IMG/VR virus record: IMGVR_UViG_3300036985_002657
Span: 1-64,000 of that record
Length of the DNA: 64,000 nt
Strand: one strand, 5' to 3'
From: a virus
Positions 33,058 through 42,566 of this stretch are shown here, piece by piece. The notes beneath the pieces are model-generated. The model saw nothing but the letters and a program-made list of their open reading frames with translations, did no database searches and was not told the DNA's origin. Position numbers and translations under genes: made by a program. Positions within the stretch are counted from its first letter, which is position 1; every line of letters starts with the position of its first letter.

Positions 33058-34211
33058 CAGAACCCTACCGAGCCTGCGTGCGGCTCACGCTGCGGGCCAG
33101 ACTGCCGAGGCACCATCACTACCTGCCCGGCGGACAACTGCGGTCCACTAAGGTCGTTGAAGATCATCAGCGGACGCCAGTCGAACGGCGAGCCGTAGTA
33201 CAACTGGCTGACGGTGCGAAGATCATCACCCATCTTCGCCGTGTAGACTGCGAGCAGATCACTGTCGATCTGCTTGAGGAACTGCGCGCGGCGCGCGACA
33301 GCCACCCGCTGTAGCTTGCGCGAGTTCTGCATGATGCGGCGGAAGTACCACCCGTCGGCCAGGCGTTTCTGAAAGCTCTGGTTCGCAAGCGGCGTGACGA
33401 AATCGAACGCCCCATCGACTTGCGACGTTGCGAAATCGATCAAGTCTTCGGCGGCTCCGATGACGCGCGTGCAGAGACTCGTGATCCGCGCGATGACTGC
33501 GAAGGGCGTGTTGACGAGCTTGACGCCAGTCGCCACCGCACTGAGCACCTCGTTCACTAGCCCGTCGATGGTGTCGAGCAGCGAGAGCAGATCGAACTGA
33601 AACTCGGGGCTCGTCGGGATGGCGAGCTCGTTCACCGCGTCGCGCAAGTCCTCGTTCGCAGCGGAGATCGCTGACGCGGCACGACGCGGACTCTCCTGCT
33701 CGACAACGGCGGGCACGACTGCCTGCCCGCGAGAGATCCACGAGAACCCTAGAGTCCAGTCGAGATCGTGAAAGTTCTGCCAAGACTTCTCGAACTCGGT
33801 GATATGCCCATGCCGAACCTGCTCATCCCACGTCACTTGGAGCATCTGTCCCGCGCGCACAATGTCATCGACGATCGTCACAGCCTCGCGGACTGTCCCG
33901 ATAGGAATGTCATCGAGCGTGATCGGGTAGACTGCACCAGACGCGAGCGACTCAATGCTCGCGCCCTCCGACGAAATGAACTTGTCCTTCCACGCGCCGT
34001 GAATCGTGGTCGGTTCCTCGGTCGCGCCGAGTATGGTTGACGTGGCGATCGGATTGCCGGGATACCAGTTGATCTCAACACGCTGCTTCGTGGTGAGCGT
34101 GAACGGGCGATACGGTAGCCCGCGCCCGACAAGGCGCAGCTTGCGTTTCTGCCCCGTCGTCTCCTCGATGACGAACGCCCCGGCGGGCGCTTGCGCAGTA
34201 GTCCACGACAT
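33057..34211 (-). CDS. Tail protein with C-terminal LysM-like domain (gp53-like)
   Basis: A 384-residue protein following the tape measure. The C-terminus (AKMGDDLRTVSQLYYGSPFD, RPLMIFNDL, GQVVMVPRQ) is a LysM-like module, as in T4 gp53 and PBSX XkdP-type tail proteins. The N-terminal half is beta-rich and the centre is helical. It probably connects tail tube initiator and hub. Its start overlaps the tape measure stop by one base. Confidence 0.75.
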   Translation of the reverse strand: MSWTTAQAPAGAFVIEETTGQKRKLRLVGRGLPYRPFTLTTKQRVEINWYPGNPIATSTILGATEEPTTIHGAWKDKFISSEGASIESLASGAVYPITLDDIPIGTVREAVTIVDDIVRAGQMLQVTWDEQVRHGHITEFEKSWQNFHDLDWTLGFSWISRGQAVVPAVVEQESPRRAASAISAANEDLRDAVNELAIPTSPEFQFDLLSLLDTIDGLVNEVLSAVATGVKLVNTPFAVIARITSLCTRVIGAAEDLIDFATSQVDGAFDFVTPLANQSFQKRLADGWYFRRIMQNSRKLQRVAVARRAQFLKQIDSDLLAVYTAKMGDDLRTVSQLYYGSPFDWRPLMIFNDLSGPQLSAGQVVMVPRQSGPQREPHAGSVGF

Positions 34212-36178
34212 CAGCGGACTCCGAATATCGGCTCGAGGCCGGATTGTAGACGACGCTCACCCAACCTACCGAGGTCGGTGGCAAAGGCTGCTGCGATGCG
34301 ATCGGGATCGAAGCCTTCCTCGAACTTCTGTTGAATCGAGAACCGGCTGTTGCGGAAGTCCTGCGTGACTCCCCCGCCACGCCCGCCAGGAGTCGGGCGC
34401 GCTGCCGCGCCCGCCGCTACGCTGTCGCCGATGGCTGCGCCGCCCGCACCTTCGAGACTCGCCGTGAAGCCGTCGAGCATGGCGCGCATCGACCGCGTTG
34501 ACTCGGACTCCGGTGCGCCGCCAGCCATCCACGGTGTCATCGCAGTAGCAGCGCGCCCCAACAGGTCGCCGATGAACACCATGAACTGCCCAAGGGCATC
34601 CATGATCATTCCGAACCCGCCGATGAGCGCGTTGATCACAGGCATGAGAAGCCGCGTTCCGATGTCATAGATCCCGAGGAACAGCCCACCGACGAGTCGA
34701 ATGACAGGCGCGAGGATCGACCCGATACCGTGGACAACCGATCCGATCCCGCGCCCAAGCATCGCCAGTCCGGGGCTGAGCGTAGACGATATGCGATCCA
34801 CGATCGTCATCGCATAGGCGTAGAAGTTGAGCAGCGCGGTCGCTACCGCCGATACGCCGCCCATCAGTCCGGGCATGACACCCGAGATGAACCCGCCGAG
34901 CAGGTTGCCGAGCGATGAGAACGCGCCGACAGCCGCACCGATGAACGAGATGAGCGGTGTCACCATCTGCGACATCTGCGCCAGCGTTGCACTCACCGCT
35001 TCGGTGTTCGTGAGAAAGTTAGCGAAACCCATCGTCAGCGGAATGAGCACCGCGCCGAGCGGCCCAAAGATGGCGAGCTCTGCTGACGCGAGCCCGCTGA
35101 CCGCGACGCCTGCGCCGACGGTGCTGGCGGCGGTCCCGACAAGCCCCGCGCCGCCGTGCCGCGCAGCGAGCCCCTCACCCAGCTTGACCGCTGCGCCGCC
35201 GATTCGATCCAGCATCGCCACAACGGGGCTGTTAGCGAGCGAGTGCAGCCACGCCGTCGTGTGCGAAGTGAGCTCCTTCAACGCGGTAGCGATCGACTCG
35301 AGCGCCCCGCCGAGCACCGTCCCGATAGTCCCACCGATGTTGATCAGCGTCGTCGAGAACGTGGTCAGGTTGCCGTCCGCGTCAGCGAACAACGAGTTCA
35401 CGGTGTTGAGCGCGTTGCGCACACCGTCGAATATCTTGGCGGTCGAGAGGCGGGAAATCTTCGCTACGATGGACGCGAACGCGCCCGAGACTGCCGACCA
35501 TGTATTCGACGATGCGTGGATCATATCGCCGTACTGACCGACGAGTGCCTGCATGATCTCGACACGTTTCTCGAGCTTCATCTTGTTGAATGTGTCGGCA
35601 GTCACAGACGACAGCCCCGGCAACTGCTTCATCGAGTTCAACAGTTGCATCGTGTAGTCGTTGCCCATCTCGAGCATACCGCGCTGCGTGTTGACAGCGC
35701 GCGTGAGCTGTTGCGCCGTCTCCATGCTGTTGCGCCCGAGCGACGCACCGATTGCGGTCATGTTCTTGATCAGGTCGAACGACACCCGGTAACTGCCCGT
35801 CGCGCGCATCACGTCCGCGCCCGCCATCTGCAACGAAGTCTGATAGTCCTCGGCTTCACCAGGCAACGCGGCGGCAGCGGTGTTGATCGCGTCCATCGTT
35901 GCGTCGGCGGACTGAAGTGCCTCGTTGAAGTTCGCGCCTCCGCGCCCCATGAACCTCATGGTCTGCGCCATCTGGATACGCAGGTCTTCGTACTTCGATC
36001 CAGTCTGAACGATGCCCGCGAGCGCGCCGCCTGCTCCGATAGCAGTCATCGCCAGCGCCATCGGATTGATCATGCTGGTGAGTCTCCCAACCACGCCAGT
36101 CATGCCCGAGAAGGCAGAGGCGAGTTGAGAGACTCCCTGTTCGGAGAACTTGTACTTGACTTCCTCTTGAATCGCCAT
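34211..36178 (-). CDS. Tail tape measure protein
   Basis: A 655-residue protein with helical N-terminal region (EEVKYKFSEQGVSQLASAFS), many hydrophobic segments in the middle (GLASAELAIFGPLGAVLIPL, then several Gly-rich membrane-like stretches from about 390 to 560) and a polar C-terminus. These are the features of tape measure proteins, which set tail length and may enter the host membrane. The tape-measure chaperone genes with a frameshift lie directly upstream. A fairly short length suggests a tail of modest length. Confidence 0.85.
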   Translation of the reverse strand: MAIQEEVKYKFSEQGVSQLASAFSGMTGVVGRLTSMINPMALAMTAIGAGGALAGIVQTGSKYEDLRIQMAQTMRFMGRGGANFNEALQSADATMDAINTAAAALPGEAEDYQTSLQMAGADVMRATGSYRVSFDLIKNMTAIGASLGRNSMETAQQLTRAVNTQRGMLEMGNDYTMQLLNSMKQLPGLSSVTADTFNKMKLEKRVEIMQALVGQYGDMIHASSNTWSAVSGAFASIVAKISRLSTAKIFDGVRNALNTVNSLFADADGNLTTFSTTLINIGGTIGTVLGGALESIATALKELTSHTTAWLHSLANSPVVAMLDRIGGAAVKLGEGLAARHGGAGLVGTAASTVGAGVAVSGLASAELAIFGPLGAVLIPLTMGFANFLTNTEAVSATLAQMSQMVTPLISFIGAAVGAFSSLGNLLGGFISGVMPGLMGGVSAVATALLNFYAYAMTIVDRISSTLSPGLAMLGRGIGSVVHGIGSILAPVIRLVGGLFLGIYDIGTRLLMPVINALIGGFGMIMDALGQFMVFIGDLLGRAATAMTPWMAGGAPESESTRSMRAMLDGFTASLEGAGGAAIGDSVAAGAAARPTPGGRGGGVTQDFRNSRFSIQQKFEEGFDPDRIAAAFATDLGRLGERRLQSGLEPIFGVR

Positions 36179-36181
36179 CGG

Positions 36182-36777
36182 TCAGATCCCGTCCGTCTCT
36201 TGTCGAGAGCGCATCGCGTCGCTCTCGTCTTGGATCAGTTGGCCGACTTGCTCCGCGAGCGTGACGGCGTCGGAGATCGGCAGGCGCATCACTACGTCTG
36301 CGGGCTGGTGTCCGTACCTTCCGAGAAAGGCCACGAGCTTGAGAAGCTGCTGCCGATGATCACCTACGTTGCCGAGCGCGACAGCGAGGTGTCCGAAGGT
36401 CAGCCGACTCGAGCTTCGTGGCTCTCCAGAAAAGCAGCGTCCTCGTCTCCTTGCGGCTGATGCAGCAGGCCGTACCCGCGCATCACCAGTTGGCGGACCT
36501 TCGGGTGCAGAGTCGCCCACACACGGTCAGCGGACCCGTCGGCGGTGCGGACAACCTGCCCATCGACCAGTCGGAGACATTCCTTGCTGTACTCGTAGGC
36601 GAGGCGCACGGCGTCTCCGCGTGCGCGCTTCGTTGCGAGTAGCTCCTCCTCCATCGTGAGTTCGACGAGCCCGATCTCCTTGACTCCGTGCGCGGCGATG
36701 GCCTCGGGAATCTTGAAGATATGCACGACGCGATCTCGGAGCTTTGCAGCCCGCTCTGCCATCTGTTCTGCGATCAT
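36182..36777 (-). CDS. Tape-measure chaperone, -1 frameshift form (gpGT-like)
   Basis: If ribosomes slip back one base at T TTT (plus coordinates 36430-36433), residue 116 of the short form joins the -1 frame, which continues 82 residues to 36182, giving about 198 residues. The extension includes ALGNVGDHRQQLLKLVAFL and MRLPISDAVTLAEQVGQLI, a plausible globular T domain, and ends four bases from the tape measure ATG. The frame has no ribosome site or conserved start of its own beyond the overlap. The slip site is my inference. Confidence 0.6.
36400..36777 (-). CDS. Tape-measure chaperone, short form (gpG-like)
   Basis: A 125-residue helical protein (MIAEQMAERAAKLRDRVVHI) located between tail tube and tape measure, the place of lambda G and P2 E. 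It would bind tape measure during tail assembly. A second frame overlaps its end in the -1 register and has no good start of its own, which points to programmed frameshifting. The stop is at 36400-36402. Confidence 0.7.
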   Translation of the reverse strand: MIAEQMAERAAKLRDRVVHIFKIPEAIAAHGVKEIGLVELTMEEELLATKRARGDAVRLAYEYSKECLRLVDGQVVRTADGSADRVWATLHPKVRQLVMRGYGLLHQPQGDEDAAFLESHEARVG

Positions 36778-36812
36778 GGTGTCCCTCCTTCTGATGTTGA
36801 CCTAGCCTGCGA

Positions 36813-37244
36813 TCAGGCGAGGATGCTGGCTTCCATCGCCTCGAAAGAAATCGAGACAGAGCCGTAGTCCGACCGACTGCCGAAGTTGAGCGGAAGCTCC
36901 CCGAACTCCACGTCGGGAATGAGCACGCGCGGGCGGTCGCCGTTCGGGAAGTTCAGCGTCGCTTTGATGTTGACCTGCGTTCCCGGCGTGCGGCGTCGCG
37001 CCTTGTCGATCACGGCCTGATAGAACGTGAAGAACTCTGCCGTCTCGACGTGCGCCTCGAAGCTCCCGCTGACTCCCGAGAAGATCGAGTCACGACGGTC
37101 GCTCGTCTCGCCGAGATAGCCCTCAGTCTTGATCTCTTGCTTGAAAGCGATCTGAAAACTCTTGATGTCGAACAGCGATGTCTGCGGCACACCGTCGACA
37201 ACGATGAGCACTTCGACTTCCTGACCTTTGATCCGTTGGGCCAC
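36813..37244 (-). CDS. Tail tube protein
   Basis: A 143-residue protein typical of myovirus tail tubes: VEVLIVVDGVPQTSLFDIKS, then FEAHVETAEFFTFYQ and VSISFEAMEAS form the conserved beta scaffold. It lies between sheath and tape-measure chaperones, as expected. It starts at GTG 37244 with GGAGGT five bases upstream. A hairpin just upstream of this site may regulate tube versus sheath expression. Confidence 0.85.
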   Translation of the reverse strand: MAQRIKGQEVEVLIVVDGVPQTSLFDIKSFQIAFKQEIKTEGYLGETSDRRDSIFSGVSGSFEAHVETAEFFTFYQAVIDKARRRTPGTQVNIKATLNFPNGDRPRVLIPDVEFGELPLNFGSRSDYGSVSISFEAMEASILA

Positions 37245-37265
37245 TGTTACCTCCGAAAGAAGAAA

Positions 37266-37353
37266 GGTCCGCGACAGGCAAGCCGTAGCTCGCTGCGCGG
37301 ACCCTATCCCTCCCCGACGGGAGGTGCGGTCGCTTGAGCGAGGCGGCTCGCTC
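37266..37353 (-). promoter_or_regulatory. Three hairpins in the sheath-tube spacer
   Basis: The 144-base spacer between sheath and tube has three hairpins: GAGCGAG/CTCGCTC at 37336-37342 and 37347-37353, CCTCCC/GGGAGG with a CGAC loop near 37308-37323, and GGTCCGCG/CGCGGACC at 37266-37273 and 37296-37303. On the transcribed minus strand the last is followed by TTTCTTCTTT, so it could act as a partial terminator directly before the tube ribosome site, or stabilise the tube message. Confidence 0.6.
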
Positions 37354-37388
37354 GTGAGTCAGAACTCTACCGCAGACTCCCCACCGCT

Positions 37389-39449
37389 TCAAGCAGTGGT
37401 GACTACGCCCTCACCGATCTCACTCTGCACCACGATGAAATCCGCAGTCGGCGTCGTGCGAACGCGCGTGATGATCACGAAGATCCCTTGCGCTTCCATC
37501 TCCGGCGTGTTCCCGCCCTTGTCATCGATCTGGTAATCGGTGATGCGCTGCGCAGCGGGATTGTTCGTCGACAGCAGGCTCGAGAGGAACGCGTCCGTCT
37601 CACCCACAGCGCCGTCCTTCAGTTGATTCGTCAGCGGCAGCTTCGAGAACTGCACGAGTCGCTGCGCGAGACTGTCCTCGATGAAATCCGCCATCCGGCG
37701 ACGATTGATGTTCTTCTCCCCGCTAATGAGCGAGGTCGTCACTCCCGACTGAATGATCGGGCCAGCGGTGCGGTCCATGCGAATCGCGGCGACACCCTGC
37801 CTGCGCAGCGCGGTGTACTCGTTGATCCCGAGCCCCGACACGCCGCGCTGGAACCCGAGGATCGGCGCGAAGACCGACGGCACGGGCGACGCCGCCTGCC
37901 CAGGATTGCGCTCGGGCGCAAGGTTCGAGAGCAGACTCGCCAGCCAGTGATCCATGCTGTCGTCGAGTAGACCGTCAGCAGTGAACGTGCCGAGCGCAGT
38001 GCCGAGCAGGAACCCGACAGCTTCGGGAACCGAGTGCTGCACACCCGGCCAGGAGTAGAACACGCGCTCGTTGCGCTGCGCGCCGACACCGGGCGTCGTG
38101 CTGCCGATGATCGTGCTGAACGTCGTCGCATCGAGATTCGGCGCGATGACTGCGATTCGGCCCGACCCAACTTCCGACGCAGCGAGAACGTGCGACTTCA
38201 GCTTGGCGCGGATCGTCGCGCTCTTGCGCGCGGCGACCATGATATTGATGTCACGAACCGGATCATCTTCGCTGATACAGGCGTCGATGGCGGCGGCGTA
38301 CAGGGCGTCGATGGTGGCGTCGCTGGCCTTGTTGACCCCTTGGATCAACGTCGCGTAGTTCGTGGCGACCGTCGGGTGCGTCTGTCCTGCGAGGCCAGAG
38401 AGCGCACCGCACGAGTCGCCGGTCACGGCAGCCGGAACGACGGCGGGCGCGAGCAGCGTGCGCGCGGTGTACGTCCCATCGACCTGCGTGCCAGTCGCGC
38501 TCGTGATCGGGCGAAGCGGGACAACTGCGCCGCCCGCGTCTGCGCCAGCGTAGCCGCCAGGAACCGAACTCCCGATGACGCGCTCAGGCGCAGAGTCCGC
38601 GTCCGTCGAATGGTGCAGACGCCACGGCACAGTGCCCGCCGCCGCAACCCAGATGAACGAAGCACCGTCGAGGCGCTCGAGACTGATCGTGGTTCCCGCG
38701 CCCGGCGTGGTGGCGACACGGTACGTTCCGCCGCCGAGTGAGGTCGTCGGAAGCGGCTGCACGGCTCCGGCGTTGTTATTGCCGAGCACGAGGATGTCGC
38801 CCTTGCGCGCGCCAAGCGTGCCGTCACCACGGTCGATCAACGACCAGTCGGCAAGCCCCGTGAAGTTCTGGACTACGGCGCCTGCGGCGATTGCGATCGT
38901 GCCGCCGACACCAGTCGTGATCGGCTCGCGCGCCGTGAACTCCACGCGGGCTGCGTTGCGCACGCGGCCTACGCCGCTGCGGAACTCGCGGCCAGCGGCG
39001 ACCGTCCCACCCTGGACAGGCACGACGGGGTTCGTGTTCGTCTGCGAGGTGCAGAGCGGGAGTTCCCGCCAGCACCGCCAGCCCTGCGGACTGGCGAGAT
39101 TGACAGGGGCCACGACAAGGCGGCTGAACTTCTTGTTGCGCAGCGCAGCGAACCCGTTGCCGAGATCGCCACCGAACTCGCCGATCGTTTCGTCGAATCC
39201 GCCGACCTTGTTGATCATATCCTGCGCAGAGAAGACTTCGACGGGGCGGATCTTGGCCGTGATGTCGCCAGTGGTCCCGACCGTGGTTGCGAAGGTGCAG
39301 TTGGCGAACTCACCCACCATGCACACCACGCCCGACCCGACACCCTGGATCGATCCAGGCGGCGGCATATCCACGAGGACGACACCCTCGATCTGCGTGA
39401 CGACTTCGGTGCCGGGAAATGAACCGTACCGACGAATGAATCCAGCCAT
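37389..39449 (-). CDS. Tail sheath protein
   Basis: A 686-residue contractile sheath protein. The N-terminus (GSFPGTEVVTQIEGVVLVDM) and the C-terminal part with NPGQAASPVPSVFAPILGFQ, LGINEYTALRRQGVAAIRMD and RRRMADFIEDSLAQRLVQF are characteristic of the family core. It defines the phage as a myovirus. The middle (about 150-330) holds insertions forming outer domains. A strong TTAGGAGA site precedes the ATG. Confidence 0.9.
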   Translation of the reverse strand: MAGFIRRYGSFPGTEVVTQIEGVVLVDMPPPGSIQGVGSGVVCMVGEFANCTFATTVGTTGDITAKIRPVEVFSAQDMINKVGGFDETIGEFGGDLGNGFAALRNKKFSRLVVAPVNLASPQGWRCWRELPLCTSQTNTNPVVPVQGGTVAAGREFRSGVGRVRNAARVEFTAREPITTGVGGTIAIAAGAVVQNFTGLADWSLIDRGDGTLGARKGDILVLGNNNAGAVQPLPTTSLGGGTYRVATTPGAGTTISLERLDGASFIWVAAAGTVPWRLHHSTDADSAPERVIGSSVPGGYAGADAGGAVVPLRPITSATGTQVDGTYTARTLLAPAVVPAAVTGDSCGALSGLAGQTHPTVATNYATLIQGVNKASDATIDALYAAAIDACISEDDPVRDINIMVAARKSATIRAKLKSHVLAASEVGSGRIAVIAPNLDATTFSTIIGSTTPGVGAQRNERVFYSWPGVQHSVPEAVGFLLGTALGTFTADGLLDDSMDHWLASLLSNLAPERNPGQAASPVPSVFAPILGFQRGVSGLGINEYTALRRQGVAAIRMDRTAGPIIQSGVTTSLISGEKNINRRRMADFIEDSLAQRLVQFSKLPLTNQLKDGAVGETDAFLSSLLSTNNPAAQRITDYQIDDKGGNTPEMEAQGIFVIITRVRTTPTADFIVVQSEIGEGVVTTA

Positions 39450-39517
39450 GTCTCGTCTCCTAAATGCAGGCCGATGCTACACCATCGAATCTGTTGAAGC
39501 CACGGTCCTGCTAGGCG

Positions 39518-39886
39518 TCAGGCGACGCCGACTTCGCCCTCACCTTGGATCGACAGCGACGTGAGCGCGCTCGCGCCGCCGACGAGGAAATCCGCCGCGT
39601 CGAGGCGCAGCGAGCCGTACCAATCGACGTAGCTGTTCGCGGGCACGCTGAGCGCCTGTCCGATGACTTCGGTGCCCGCCACGTTGCCGCCGGTCGCGCC
39701 GAGCCAGAACGAACACGTCACTGCGCCTGCCGTCTTGTTCACGACGCGGATATGCCGCAGCAAGATGTACTGCGAAGCCGTGCCTGCGTTGACACCGCCC
39801 GATCCGACCGCCGGATTGAGAATGTTCGTCGTGAGCGTGTTCGTGAGCGCGACGGGACCGAAACGGAAAGCCTTGTTACTCGGCAT
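39518..39886 (-). CDS. Structural protein upstream of sheath, unknown
   Basis: A 122-residue beta-rich protein (YILLRHIRVVNKTAGAVTC, FWLGATGGNVAGTEVIG). The pattern resembles small phage virion proteins with a jelly-roll fold that recur in this window (compare the 92-residue gene at 60077). Placed before the sheath gene, so a tail-completion or decoration role is possible. A small hairpin overlaps its stop. Confidence 0.6.
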   Translation of the reverse strand: MPSNKAFRFGPVALTNTLTTNILNPAVGSGGVNAGTASQYILLRHIRVVNKTAGAVTCSFWLGATGGNVAGTEVIGQALSVPANSYVDWYGSLRLDAADFLVGGASALTSLSIQGEGEVGVA

Positions 39887-39910
39887 GGTGAACTCCTATG
39901 ATGAGACAGA

Positions 39911-40567
39911 TCAGTACGAAGTGACTTCGGCCCAGGTGAACGAAGCGCCCGTCTGCCAGGTGCCGGTGGCAGGAACCGTAGCACGCATCGCCACACCTTC
40001 GTTCTGCGCTGCGACGAAGGGCATCAGCGGTCCTATGTCCTCACCGAGTAGGATCGTCGGATTGAGATACTGGACGCTGACGAGGATACCGAACGACAGG
40101 CTGATGATGGCGATCGGGTCGGTGTCGAGCGTCTTCGTACCTGCGCCGAGCGCGGCAGTCGTGATGAACCGAGCGTCGGTAAGCAGCATCGTGCCCATCG
40201 AAGTTCGCATCTTGCCGTTGTTGCCGGTCAGTGTGCCTGCGGTGCCGCCCGTGCCCGATGCGCTGAACGAACGCGCAGGAACGAGATCGATCTTCCCGAA
40301 TCCCGCCGCGAACGCGGTCGCCGAGCCGGAAACGCCATCGATCGTGATCTTCTGAAGAACACCGAGGCGAGTCGCGTCACCCCAGCGCCACTGGCCGATC
40401 TCCGAGCCTGCGGCCAAGCCCGCCGCGATGGTGCCTGAGAGAAACGACTTCTTGTAAATGCCAAGCGCGCCGTACTCGAGAGGCTTCTGCGAAACGGTGA
40501 GCGCGCGGAAGCCGGTGCCACCGACCTCGGCCACGACGCCGCTGAATCCCTGAACTTGAATCGCCAT
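39911..40567 (-). CDS. Structural protein, unknown
   Basis: A 218-residue protein rich in Gly, Ala and Thr (SGTIAAGLAAGSEIGQWRW; FAAGFGKIDLVPARSFSA) with alternating strands, consistent with a virion structural protein. It lies among tail genes between the collagen-like fibre region and sheath. No family recognised. Confidence 0.6.
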   Translation of the reverse strand: MAIQVQGFSGVVAEVGGTGFRALTVSQKPLEYGALGIYKKSFLSGTIAAGLAAGSEIGQWRWGDATRLGVLQKITIDGVSGSATAFAAGFGKIDLVPARSFSASGTGGTAGTLTGNNGKMRTSMGTMLLTDARFITTAALGAGTKTLDTDPIAIISLSFGILVSVQYLNPTILLGEDIGPLMPFVAAQNEGVAMRATVPATGTWQTGASFTWAEVTSY

Positions 40568-40570
40568 CGC

Positions 40571-40840
40571 TCACCCACCCTTCATCTGCGCGGCGATCAT
40601 CGCAGCGAGGCGTGCAAGCGTGGTGTCGTCGAGCGTGGACAAGTTGACCTCGGGAGTAGTTACGGGCGCGGCAGGAGTCACCCGCTCGTCGGCCCCGTCC
40701 CAGAGCGTGTGAAGTCCATCGATGCCGGGCTCGCGGCACTCGGCGTGCGGATAGCTGCCATCAGCGATCACGCGAGCTTGCTCGGCGTGAACAGCGTCCC
40801 GATCTGCGCTTGCGAATATCTGAGTCGCCATCTCGATCAC
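40571..40840 (-). CDS. 89-residue protein, unknown
   Basis: A small protein (ASADRDAVHAEQARVIADG; DDTTLARLAAMIAAQMKGG) starting at ATG 40840 in an ATGA overlap with the upstream gene; MATQ at 40831 is an alternative. Mostly helical at the C-terminus. No recognisable motif. Confidence 0.6.
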   Translation of the reverse strand: MIEMATQIFASADRDAVHAEQARVIADGSYPHAECREPGIDGLHTLWDGADERVTPAAPVTTPEVNLSTLDDTTLARLAAMIAAQMKGG

Positions 40841-41085
40841 ACTCCCATCAGCACAGCGCGGCGAAGGTAGGATGCCAACTTCTGCGCGTCACCGAAGTCC
40901 ATGTCGAGCCGGAGCTTCGACAGCCCGCCCGCCATCGCGCGGTTGATCTCAGACTCCATCGCCTGCGCGAGCTCGAGCGCCGCGAAATAGTCGAGCTTCG
41001 CGCCATCGGGCATCGGCGGAACCTGCCCGCCTGTGCGCGCCAGTTGCCGTTCGAGTCCCGCCTTGTGATCGAGTTGTGAAGTCAT
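40837..41085 (-). CDS. 82-residue helical protein, unknown
   Basis: A charged helical protein ([35 protein letters not shown]). ATG 41085 overlaps the collagen-like gene stop as ATGA and the gene ends in another ATGA overlap. Its position downstream of a fibre gene would fit a small fibre-assembly chaperone, but this is only a guess. Confidence 0.6.
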   Translation of the reverse strand: MTSQLDHKAGLERQLARTGGQVPPMPDGAKLDYFAALELAQAMESEINRAMAGGLSKLRLDMDFGDAQKLASYLRRAVLMGV

Positions 41086-42566
41086 GCCCACATCCATCCT
41101 ACGTTCCACTTACCGTAGAGCATCGTACCTTGCCCACCGCGGCTCGGGAAAACGAAACCACGCGCGATGATAGGAGTCGGTTGAAACTTGCCGGGTCCGA
41201 CCGTCTCGAGCGGCTCGGAAATCTGGGACGTATTGTGCGCGCAGATCGTGAATCCGACACCCGCAATCACGAGCCCGACGCGGACTTCGATGGACTCGAC
41301 GAGGTGCTCATCAGCAGGGTGCTCGGCAGTGTCGGCTGCGAGTATCCACGCGAGCGCGACTGATGACGCAGTGATCCCTGCCGCTGCGACAGTGACGGTG
41401 GCATCGGAGCAGCCAGGAAACGCGCCAAAGTCGACAGTCGTGGTGCCGGTGTTCGCACCGCCCGAACCTGCCGGTCCCTGCGGCCCAGCGGGACCAGGCA
41501 TCCCGACACCATCTTCGCCGTCGGCTCCATCCCACCCAGCCGGGCCGTAACCTGCTGGTCCCTGCGCGCCTGTCGTGCCCGCAGCGCCATCGACGCCTCG
41601 GGCTCCGGGCGGCCCCGGCACACCATCGTCGCCATCGATGCCGTCGAACCCTACAGGGCCGGGCGGTCCCGCTGCGCCTGCGACTCCTGCGCTGCCCGCT
41701 GCTCCGGCGACTCCCGGCGGTCCAGGCCAACCCTCGTCGCCGTCAATCCCGTCCAGCCCCGCTCGACCAGTAGCGCCGAGAGCGCCCGCAGCACCAGTCG
41801 GGCCGACTGGCCCCGGTGCCCCGAGCGGTCCCTCCTCGCCATCCAGCCCGTCGAAGCCAGGCGGCCCGGCGACACCCGCCGTGCCTGGCGAACCTGGCGA
41901 ACCCGCGAGTCCTTGAATCCCCTGCGGACCAGGCGGGCCGATGTCGCCGTCGAGCCCGTCAGTTCCATCCTGCCCCGGCGATCCGACTGCGCCTGCGGAA
42001 CCCGCTACACCCGCCGTGCCCTGCGCACCTGCGACACCGGGCGGGCCGAGCGCGCCGTCCTCGCCGTCGTTCCCGTCGAGTCCGTTGAACCCAACCGGAC
42101 CTTGCGCGCCCGTCGATCCAGCGGTGCCTTGGATTCCTTGCGGTCCCTGTGCACCAGCGGGGCCGGGAAACCCGTCGTACCCGTCCAGCCCGTCGACACC
42201 GGGCGCACCGTCGCGCCCCGCTGCGCCAGCGGTCCCTGCGGTGCCCTGCGGACCTTGCGCGCCTGCGATTCCGGGCTGCCCGTCGAGTCCGTCAATCCCG
42301 TCCTCGCCCGGTGCGCCTCGAGGTCCGATCGCGCCAGCGACCCCGGCGATTCCCTGGACTCCCTGCGCGCCCGCAACACCAGGCGGTCCCATCTCCCCGT
42401 CTGCGCCGTCCTCGCCCTGTGGCCCAGGAACACCCGCACCTGCGACGCCTGCGTGCGTGTCGACGTAGTTCTTCGTCGCCGCGTCCTGCGGATCACTAGG
42501 ATCTGGCAGATTGATATTCTTGGCGACGTTCTCGAAGTCGAGATTCGTCTTGATCGGGCGACTCAC
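41082..42566 (-). CDS. Collagen-like fibre protein
   Basis: A 494-residue fibre protein. Residues 1-40 are an attachment region ([20 protein letters not shown], then DAATKNYVD). About 45-375 are collagen-like Gly-X-Y repeats ([20 protein letters not shown] and many more) arranged in longer similar blocks with a recurring DGLDG segment. The C-terminal 120 residues form a beta-rich tip. Such repeats form triple helices and give thin fibres. GTG 42566 overlaps the previous stop as GTGA with GAGG upstream; GTG 42572 is also possible. Confidence 0.85.
   Translation of the reverse strand: MSRPIKTNLDFENVAKNINLPDPSDPQDAATKNYVDTHAGVAGAGVPGPQGEDGADGEMGPPGVAGAQGVQGIAGVAGAIGPRGAPGEDGIDGLDGQPGIAGAQGPQGTAGTAGAAGRDGAPGVDGLDGYDGFPGPAGAQGPQGIQGTAGSTGAQGPVGFNGLDGNDGEDGALGPPGVAGAQGTAGVAGSAGAVGSPGQDGTDGLDGDIGPPGPQGIQGLAGSPGSPGTAGVAGPPGFDGLDGEEGPLGAPGPVGPTGAAGALGATGRAGLDGIDGDEGWPGPPGVAGAAGSAGVAGAAGPPGPVGFDGIDGDDGVPGPPGARGVDGAAGTTGAQGPAGYGPAGWDGADGEDGVGMPGPAGPQGPAGSGGANTGTTTVDFGAFPGCSDATVTVAAAGITASSVALAWILAADTAEHPADEHLVESIEVRVGLVIAGVGFTICAHNTSQISEPLETVGPGKFQPTPIIARGFVFPSRGGQGTMLYGKWNVGWMWA

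Noticed and set aside
41941-42468. Plus-strand Pro/Ser-rich frames opposite the collagen-like gene
   Set aside because: They mirror the Gly-X-Y codons and arise from the repeats.
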